Source: CAXBID01 sp963815305 (GTDB taxonomy: Bacteria; Bacteroidota; Bacteroidia; Flavobacteriales; Flavobacteriaceae). From it: a stretch of 64,000 nucleotides of DNA. Where the stretch lies: the NCBI GenBank assembly GCA_963815305.1, contig CAWFFW010000001.1, positions 1,798,001 through 1,862,000 on the forward strand, read 5' to 3'. Shown piece after piece: positions 58,129-64,000 of this stretch. The translations under genes were made by a program, and so were the position numbers. Positions within the stretch are counted from its first letter, which is position 1. Each line of letters opens with the position of its first letter. The notes under the pieces were generated by a model. That model searched no databases. It was given only the letters and a program-made list of their open reading frames with translations, and had not been told where the DNA came from.

Positions 58129-59547
58129 TTAATCTTGCTTTCTTGGTTTGTATCCCCAAATTCCATAATACCCCAAAAAGGCATAACAGATAATAGGTAG
58201 TGCAAATGACATTTGTATGCCTACAACATCAGCAAGTGCTCCTTGAATCAAAGGCACGAGTGCCCCTCCAAGAATTGCCATCACTAAAAGTGATGATGCT
58301 TGGCTTGTATACTTACCCAAACCAGTTATGGCCAATGTGAAAACATTTGACCACATGATGGAATTAAACAAACCAATAGAAATTACACACCAAAAAGCAA
58401 CCTTTCCTGTTGTCATTAAAACAGCAGCCAACAATGCTATTACAATTGCCGAAAATATAGCTAAGGTGCGTTGTGGATTTGAATTACCCAGTCTAAATGC
58501 CAATAGGTTTAATAAAATAAACAACATAAAAGGCGCTATCTCTATTATTGAAATACCAGTATTTAAGTAAACCACACCATAAATAACTAGAAAAGCAGCT
58601 ATCGCAGTAACCATCATCAATCCAAACTTTTTTCCGTTGGCAATATTACTCAAAGAAATAGCACCTAAAAAGCGCCCTATCATGGTACCTCCCCAATAAA
58701 AGGATAAAAATGTACTAGCCTCCGTTTCTCCTAATCCTGCTATTTCAGGTAATCCAAAAAAATTCACCAACAGGCTTCCAATAGCAACCTCTCCTCCTAC
58801 GTACATAAATATGGCTATCATTCCCAATACCAGATGCCTGTATTTGAGAGCTCCTGGACCTTTTTCTACTGTTTCATTTTGCATGACCACTGGCAAAGGA
58901 TAAAACTTTATGACTACAGCCAACAATAGAAATAATATACTCAGCCCTAAATATGGGATTTTAAGTGCATCAGCTCCTAAAACATCATCGCCTCCAAAAA
59001 AATTAAAAATGAGATAGCCACCAATAACTGGAGCTATGGTATACCCAAAAGAATTAAACCCCTGAGCCAAATTAAGCCGGCTTGATGCTGTTTTTGAACT
59101 CCCCAATATGGCGACATAAGGGTTTGCAGCTATTTGTAAAACGGTTAATCCTATTCCGAGACAAAAAAGCGCTGTTAGAAAAAACCCGTACATCAAGTAA
59201 GCTGCTGCTGGTATAAACAAGGCACAACCTAAAGCTGAAATAACTAAGCCTAATATGATTCCATTCTTGTAACCCATTTTAGCAATAGGATCACCTAAAG
59301 TCATGGATATGACAAAATAGATTAAAGACCCCACAAAGTATGCCCCAAAGAACGCAAACTGAATCAACATGGCCTGAAAGTAACTGAGCTCAAAGACCGC
59401 TTTTAGATAAGGAATTAAAATATCATTTAAACACGTAATAAATCCCCACATAAAAAACAAAAGCGATAATATTGCGAAAGCACTTTTATATCCTTTTATT
59501 AATTCACTCGAATTACTGGTAGTAGAAACTGATGCTATTGATGCCAT
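58129..59547 (-). CDS. FucP/GluP-type sugar permease (MFS)
   Basis: 472 aa, ATG start, about twelve membrane helices. The FucP-branch signatures are present: FFMWGFITCLNDILIPYLK in helix 1 (with Asn/Asp of the proton-sugar site), LTVLQIAANPYVAILG and NLAQGFNSFGYTIAPVIGG. These proteins are proton-coupled importers of hexoses or 6-deoxyhexoses through the inner membrane. It heads the operon with the SDR and Ldh genes and supplies their substrate by inference. A 288-bp gap upstream carries no gene. Confidence 0.92.
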   Translation of the reverse strand: MASIASVSTTSNSSELIKGYKSAFAILSLLFFMWGFITCLNDILIPYLKAVFELSYFQAMLIQFAFFGAYFVGSLIYFVISMTLGDPIAKMGYKNGIILGLVISALGCALFIPAAAYLMYGFFLTALFCLGIGLTVLQIAANPYVAILGSSKTASSRLNLAQGFNSFGYTIAPVIGGYLIFNFFGGDDVLGADALKIPYLGLSILFLLLAVVIKFYPLPVVMQNETVEKGPGALKYRHLVLGMIAIFMYVGGEVAIGSLLVNFFGLPEIAGLGETEASTFLSFYWGGTMIGRFLGAISLSNIANGKKFGLMMVTAIAAFLVIYGVVYLNTGISIIEIAPFMLFILLNLLAFRLGNSNPQRTLAIFSAIVIALLAAVLMTTGKVAFWCVISIGLFNSIMWSNVFTLAITGLGKYTSQASSLLVMAILGGALVPLIQGALADVVGIQMSFALPIICYAFLGYYGIWGYKPRKQD

Positions 59548-59835
59548 GGCTACGTCTTATTTTTAATAAAAAAGGAAATACATTATAAATTCCAAATATG
59601 ACATAGCAGGATTAATTAACAATTAATATATCCTTAATTAGGGTGTTTAATTTCTTGTTTTTAATAAAATATTTTTTTTGACTTATATTTCAGGCACGTA
59701 CTAAGTAAACCAATATTTACAAATCTAAGTTCGCTACCTCAATTTTAATATCGAAAATATCCTATTAAAAAACCGAAATATTGAGTTGATTATTTATTCA
59801 CATAACATGCTAATACTTTATAATATTGATAATGT
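59548..59835. other. Intergenic, 288 bp, no gene seen
   Basis: AT-rich spacer between two minus-strand genes. It should carry the promoter of the permease operon and the 3' end of the ThuA transcript. Only short interrupted AT palindromes are visible (for example around TTAATTAACAATTAA near 59612). Confidence 0.5.
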
Positions 59836-60747
59836 TTACTTTTTTAAAGTTTCTCGGATTTTTAAGTTTTGGGAGTTTGGGAAATTATCATTAATTTTCT
59901 GAGTCACCTTTCCTGTGGCAGCCCACTCAGCCCCTCTCAACAACGTTGTAATAAATCCTTCACATAATATAGCGTCAAGATTATCATCATTTTTCCCTAC
60001 ATGCCCCAAGACAGAATGAAAAACACGCCCTTTGCCATATTTCACGGCTATTAATACAGGTTCTTGACGTCCTGAACCTCCTGTAGCCTTGTCCTGCTCT
60101 GCCGTTGCTAATACTTTTATCTTTTTAGCGGGACCTCTAAGACTATGGTACAGTTCATCCTTGGCATGCAACCAACTTACTGGTATACCTTTTAAAATGG
60201 GATGATTTAAATCTCTTCCATTAACCAAATATTCAATTGGCTGTCCATGAGCACCTCCAGGCCCATTAGTATAATCTTTTCTAACTTCTCCATCTTCCCA
60301 ATACAAAATAGGTCCATCTTTTTCAGTACGGTCACCCCAACCTCCAACACCAATGATTCGGTTAAATTCCGTCCATTTAGGAAAAGCATTATCTGAAGCA
60401 TGAAATAAGACTAAACCACCACCTTTTTTAATGAAATGAATAAAGTTTTGCTGAGTTTGCTCTGGCCAATAATCTCCATTATAGTCCAAGCAAATAAGGT
60501 CATATCCATCAAAATCAGGGATAAATAATGACATATCTTCCCCTTGGGCAGGTGTGCTAATAATTTTAGCATTAAATAGCTGACTGCTATTAAATATTTG
60601 ACTTACAGTAGTAGACGTTAATTGCCAGTTATGGTTATTCTGTCCTGTAATAATTAGTACTTCCAGTTTCTTATTTTCTTGTTGGCTAAACATATTTAAA
60701 GATACCAACAGAAATAAAACTAATACTTTATTCTTTTTTAAGCTCAT
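59836..60747 (-). CDS. Secreted ThuA-family (trehalose utilisation-like) protein
   Basis: 303 aa; ATG start; signal peptide ends LNMFSQ. The class I glutamine-amidotransferase-like fold shows VLIITGQNNHNW, FDGYDLICLDYNGDYW, KKGGGLVLFHASDNAFP and a late KYGKGRVFHSVLGHVG, the standard ThuA pattern without the catalytic nucleophilic Cys of true amidotransferases. ThuA was found in a trehalose pathway that runs through 3-keto sugars, and the family is recurrent near DUF1080 and PVC-type cytochrome genes. It is 23 bp downstream of the PVC-type cytochrome gene, so the two are an operon. Confidence 0.9.
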   Translation of the reverse strand: MSLKKNKVLVLFLLVSLNMFSQQENKKLEVLIITGQNNHNWQLTSTTVSQIFNSSQLFNAKIISTPAQGEDMSLFIPDFDGYDLICLDYNGDYWPEQTQQNFIHFIKKGGGLVLFHASDNAFPKWTEFNRIIGVGGWGDRTEKDGPILYWEDGEVRKDYTNGPGGAHGQPIEYLVNGRDLNHPILKGIPVSWLHAKDELYHSLRGPAKKIKVLATAEQDKATGGSGRQEPVLIAVKYGKGRVFHSVLGHVGKNDDNLDAILCEGFITTLLRGAEWAATGKVTQKINDNFPNSQNLKIRETLKK

Positions 60748-60770
60748 GATGCGTTAATTAAATATCAATA

Positions 60771-63002
60771 CTACTCTAACTCTAATTCTTTCAATGTCCA
60801 ATAATCTTCTCTATCCTTTGTTTTTTCTCTTACCCGACGAACTTCTCCTGTATTTACTACGCCCTCATCATTCATGGCTCTTACATAACTAAGGATATTT
60901 GCTATCCAATCATCAGCATTGCTTTTTAAAGGCATCATAATACCGTAATCTTTACCATCAACAGGACCTATAAGTCCATTTAATACAATTTTAATCAATC
61001 GCTCTTTATCTCCTTTTACTCTAGAACTCCCTATTAAAGATGGCGCCACTAGCGACCCATCTTCGTTTTTCACACCTTTTAAATCAGCTCCATGGCACGT
61101 AATGCATAACTGATTAGAAATATCATAACCTTTAAAGATTCTCACTTTATCGTTACTATCCCATGTGTAAACTCGCTTTTTTAATTTTTCTAACTTTGAA
61201 TCGTCTTTCTTTAAACTTTCTGTTACTGAGTGTGAAATAATTTCGTGATCAGTATATTTATCTTTTATAATATTCAATAAATCAGTAGCTTTTTTATCTT
61301 TACTGAAGCGTAAACTTAATGCAAGTTGATTCACGACTTCTATTGATGGGTCTTCTATTAAGCCCTCAAGATTAGAAAACAATTCGGTATCGTCCGTTTT
61401 CAAAAACGTTTCGCTTAACCTTATGGCGGTAAGTCTTACTCGAGGGTCTTCATCAAAAAACTTTTCTTTAAGAATGGTTTTATCAACAATACCCATGCCT
61501 TCCAAGGTCCAAAGTGCATGAATTCGTTCCAAACCAAGATCCTTATCAGCATCAAATAAACCATTCCAAAATGACTTATTATCCAAAGCCATATTTTTTA
61601 ATTTAGGAATTACGGATTTATCTTCTTTTAATATTATCAATTTTTGTGCTGTATTACGATACCAACCGTTACGGTGCCCTAGATAATCGACTAATTCTGA
61701 TGCCGTTTTTTCGAATAAATCTGGTTTTTTATCTGGCTTTATATCTTCATGTACAATTCTATAAATCCTACCTCTACCTATATTTTTATCTAATTTTTTT
61801 CGTTGAATAACAGGGCGTAAAAAACTTCCTTTTCTAGTCCAATTTCCCTCTTGAATAATACCACGATACATATCTACAATATACAATGCTCCGTCTGGAC
61901 CTGTTTGAGCCCATACGGGCCTGAAATTCAAATCAGTAGAAGCCATAAATTCCACTTTATCATAGGCATTATACAGTACTTTTTTACCATTTTCATTCTT
62001 CACTTTAGCGCGTCTAATGAGTCTACCAACAGGCTCTGGAATAAAAAGGTCACCATACATAGATGCTGGTAGTTTGTGGCCTCTATAAATTTCCTGACCT
62101 GCAACTCCTGTAAAATGATTAAGGGTCCCATCTTCACGCAATCGTCCAGTTCCTCCTTGAACATCTGGAGTACCTACAATAGGCCATGGTTCTACAAACC
62201 CTTCTGATAATCTTCCTGGAGGATTATAATCTCCATACGCTGCTGGTTGTTGAAAACCATAAGCTGGGTTTTCTCCTCCTGCAGCAGAGTAATACATATT
62301 ACCCAAATCATCCTGAGTTAAACCCCATTGACCACTAGGCATACCATCAAGAGAATCTACAACTACTTTGCCTTTAGTAAATTTAAAGCGAATTGGGTTA
62401 TAAGTGTTATAAACCCAATTATCTAAATTCCACAAAAGCCCGCTTTGCTGATGTTCTAAATTACCACCTCTACGGTTGGGATTAAAATATACACGTTCTT
62501 TTTTATCGGCAACACCATCATTATCTGTGTCTTTATAACTCCATAGGTCATAAGAGTAGGTTTCATTTACAATTAATTCATTTTCTTCAAGCGGCAATAT
62601 CATTCTTGGTAATAGTAAACTATCAATAAACACGGTGCTTTTATCCATTTTCCCATCGCCATTAGTATCTTCAAGTAACTTTATTTTACTAATAGAGCGA
62701 TCTGTACCACTACCATCTACATCTTGCATATAGGTATTCATCTCAGCAACATACATCCTACCATTACCATCCCATGCAATGGTTGCTGGTTCATCAACCA
62801 TGGGTTCACTAGCCACTAATTCAACTCTATAGCCTTCTGGTAAATAAAATGTTTTCATACTTTCTTCTGGCGAAAGAAAATCTGAAGGCGCCTCTCTAAT
62901 TATTTCTGGTTTTTCATAAATTTTATCTGCGTACTCTTTTTCCTTGCAGTTAAAAACCAAAATAACTATCAGTAATATACAATGCGTGAGGTTTATTCTC
63001 AT
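60771..63002 (-). CDS. PVC-type haem-binding dehydrogenase lipoprotein (propeller, HEAT, cytochrome c)
   Basis: 743 aa, ATG start; lipobox LVFNC at about residue 19. Residues about 50-420 form a membrane-bound-dehydrogenase propeller (FYLPEGYRVELVASEPMVDEPATIAWDGNGRMYVAEM, QTGPDGALYIVDMYRG). About 430-610 are HEAT-like helices (DPRVRLTAIRLSE). The C-terminal cytochrome domain has haem site CITCH (C633, C636, H637) and MMPLKS near 690 as a ligand candidate. It probably oxidises a sugar or sugar derivative and hands electrons to the respiratory chain. It forms a two-gene operon with ThuA. Confidence 0.9.
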   Translation of the reverse strand: MRINLTHCILLIVILVFNCKEKEYADKIYEKPEIIREAPSDFLSPEESMKTFYLPEGYRVELVASEPMVDEPATIAWDGNGRMYVAEMNTYMQDVDGSGTDRSISKIKLLEDTNGDGKMDKSTVFIDSLLLPRMILPLEENELIVNETYSYDLWSYKDTDNDGVADKKERVYFNPNRRGGNLEHQQSGLLWNLDNWVYNTYNPIRFKFTKGKVVVDSLDGMPSGQWGLTQDDLGNMYYSAAGGENPAYGFQQPAAYGDYNPPGRLSEGFVEPWPIVGTPDVQGGTGRLREDGTLNHFTGVAGQEIYRGHKLPASMYGDLFIPEPVGRLIRRAKVKNENGKKVLYNAYDKVEFMASTDLNFRPVWAQTGPDGALYIVDMYRGIIQEGNWTRKGSFLRPVIQRKKLDKNIGRGRIYRIVHEDIKPDKKPDLFEKTASELVDYLGHRNGWYRNTAQKLIILKEDKSVIPKLKNMALDNKSFWNGLFDADKDLGLERIHALWTLEGMGIVDKTILKEKFFDEDPRVRLTAIRLSETFLKTDDTELFSNLEGLIEDPSIEVVNQLALSLRFSKDKKATDLLNIIKDKYTDHEIISHSVTESLKKDDSKLEKLKKRVYTWDSNDKVRIFKGYDISNQLCITCHGADLKGVKNEDGSLVAPSLIGSSRVKGDKERLIKIVLNGLIGPVDGKDYGIMMPLKSNADDWIANILSYVRAMNDEGVVNTGEVRRVREKTKDREDYWTLKELELE

Positions 63003-63076
63003 TTCGTTTAATTGTTATTTATAAATATGCTTTATCATTATTCAACAAAATACTGTAGTAATAGTATTCATTCAAT

Positions 63077-63166
63077 TTAAGGTTCTGTATCTTCATTTAC
63101 ACTCAAAATTAAAAGCACTACATTAACCACAAGAAGAATTCCAATAGTAATAATTAGTATTTTCAT
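63077..63166 (-). CDS. Possible 29-residue single-helix membrane peptide
   Basis: An ATG at 63166 opens a 29-codon frame, MKILIITIGILLVVNVVLLI then LSVNEDTEP, ending in TAA. It is one perfect membrane helix with a short acidic tail. It lies between the T9SS protein terminator and the PVC-type cytochrome gene on the same strand, 74 bp upstream of the latter's start. I recognise no family. The clean amphiphile-free helix and defined charged end argue for a real peptide, but the frame is short. Confidence 0.4.
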   Translation of the reverse strand: MKILIITIGILLVVNVVLLILSVNEDTEP

Positions 63167-63231
63167 AGGTCTCTTTTTGTGTAATCCTGCTCCCTCCCTC
63201 AATATAAATTTAAATAGAAGAAAACCCGCAT

Positions 63232-63266
63232 AAAACAAAGGAGGGGTAAATCAATTTGTCCCTCCT
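63232..63266 (-). terminator. Terminator of the T9SS-secreted protein
   Basis: On the minus strand AGGAGGG / CCCTCCT (arms 63260-63266 and 63239-63245) encloses a 14-nt loop and is followed by TTGTTTT. It lies about 30 bp after the stop at 63298. Confidence 0.6.
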
Positions 63267-63297
63267 CTTTCTCCTAAATAAATTTTAGAATGTATAC

Positions 63298-64000
63298 TTA
63301 TTGCTTAATGATTCTTTTAACACCTAAGTTACCTAACTCATCTTTAATTTTAACAATATAGTAACCAGCGCTTAAATCAGAGATATTAATACGAGATTGT
63401 TCATTAACGTTTTTAACTAATCTTCCTAACGTGCTATATACTTTCACATTAGAAATAGCAGTTTTAGATTTAATATTAATTACATCTGCAGTTGGATTTG
63501 GATATAAACTAAAATCTAAAGTAGCAAAATCTTTTACACCTAATGGTATCTCTTCTGCAGTACTTGTCACAATAGTCATATTTGCATCTGCATCAAAGAC
63601 TACATTAACAGTACCACCTGGAGCAAGAATTTGACTTGCTCCAATGTGTGTAGCAAGAATAGCTGTATGATCACCAACTATATTAATTTTTCCGCCACCC
63701 ATAACAGTTAGTGTGTGGTTTGCTCCTCGAATTGAATTACCTGAACCATGAAATTGTGACAAGTTCATAACACCACCATTATGCACTGTTACATCTGATT
63801 TTGAATTAGTACTATTATTAAAATTCTGTCCATACATTGCAGCAACATTAACTGTACCATAAACATGCATATGGCTATTAGATGCTGAATTAAAACCTAA
63901 CCATAAATGTTCAGCAACGCTAAAAATACCTCCAGCCTCTACCATAAGCGTCGCTTCGGCATCCCAACCTATACCGGTCCAATGCCCAGCTTTACCTTCT
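63298..64000 (-). CDS. T9SS type A sorting-domain protein (N-terminus beyond window)
   Basis: The frame is open to the right edge; about 233 C-terminal residues are visible. The visible repeat part (MHVYGTVNVAAMYG, VTVHNGGVMNLSQFHG, LTVMGGGKINIVG) is regular short beta-strands, as in a parallel beta-helix or autotransporter-like stalk. The last 75 residues are a type IX secretion type A domain: LDFSLYPNPTADVINIKS, VKVYSTLGRLVK, INISDLSAGYYIVKI and a terminal KRIIKQ. It is therefore exported through the outer membrane by the type IX system and either anchored or released. Function of the missing N-terminus is unknown. Confidence 0.85.
   Translation of the reverse strand, partial: EGKAGHWTGIGWDAEATLMVEAGGIFSVAEHLWLGFNSASNSHMHVYGTVNVAAMYGQNFNNSTNSKSDVTVHNGGVMNLSQFHGSGNSIRGANHTLTVMGGGKINIVGDHTAILATHIGASQILAPGGTVNVVFDADANMTIVTSTAEEIPLGVKDFATLDFSLYPNPTADVINIKSKTAISNVKVYSTLGRLVKNVNEQSRINISDLSAGYYIVKIKDELGNLGVKRIIKQ

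Noticed and set aside
1..64000. Sulfatases, CRISPR arrays, tRNA or rRNA genes, phage genes
   Set aside because: I looked for C-x-P-x-R sulfatase signatures, regularly spaced repeats, tRNA-like cloverleaf ends and integrase or capsid motifs, and saw none.

Overview
The window reads as chromosome of a marine-type Flavobacteriaceae member (Bacteroidota). It is AT-rich (about one third GC by eye). It has a SusC/SusD pair driven by an ECF-sigma/FecR switch, many signal-peptide-bearing glycoside hydrolases (GHs), Bacteroidota lipoboxes, PVC-type cytochromes and a type IX secretion sorting domain. No rRNA, tRNA, CRISPR array, phage or intact transposase was seen.

Positions 1-46,300, almost all on the minus strand, form one large polysaccharide utilisation locus (PUL). 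Read in the direction of transcription it starts with a BASS-type transporter, then an ECF sigma factor, a FecR anti-sigma factor, an STN-domain SusC and a SusD. After these come a GH2, a DUF5107-TPR protein, a GH120, a GHL6-type protein, an unassigned exo-GH-like protein, a GH39-like protein and a PQQ-type sugar dehydrogenase with a cytochrome domain. A plus-strand lactonase and gene debris sit at 21.6-23.1 kb. A second enzyme block follows: GH43, GH71/99-like, GH2, a second GH120, GH2 with a discoidin domain, GH92, GH2, a second copy of the unassigned family, a divergent GH92 and an exported Gfo/Idh/MocA oxidoreductase. Beta-xylosidase, beta-glucuronidase/galactosidase and alpha-mannosidase families without any sulfatase suggest an unsulfated glucuronoxylomannan-like target; this is inference.

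The import pair and the adjacent GH2 are all broken by single-base frameshifts: four events in 2.8 kb, all shifting the frame the same way. This is either a very recently inactivated PUL head or a patch of sequence error. The two GH120 genes, 17.6 kb apart, share 1,413 bp that look identical, beginning at the signal-peptide boundary and flanked by diverged ends. That pattern points to gene conversion.

Positions 46,300-63,200 hold accessory sugar metabolism. There is a Tat-exported mannonate-dehydratase-like enolase, two DUF1080 (3-keto-glycoside hydrolase) proteins, a Tat six-hairpin protein, Ldh-type and SDR dehydrogenases, a FucP-like permease, ThuA and a PVC-type cytochrome. A plus-strand operon (51.4-55.3 kb) couples a Tat-type aldo/keto reductase to larE, larB and a His-rich single-frame larC, plus a small His-bearing membrane protein. 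Together larE, larB and larC make the nickel-pincer nucleotide cofactor, but no LarA client enzyme is in the window. The window ends inside a T9SS-secreted protein.
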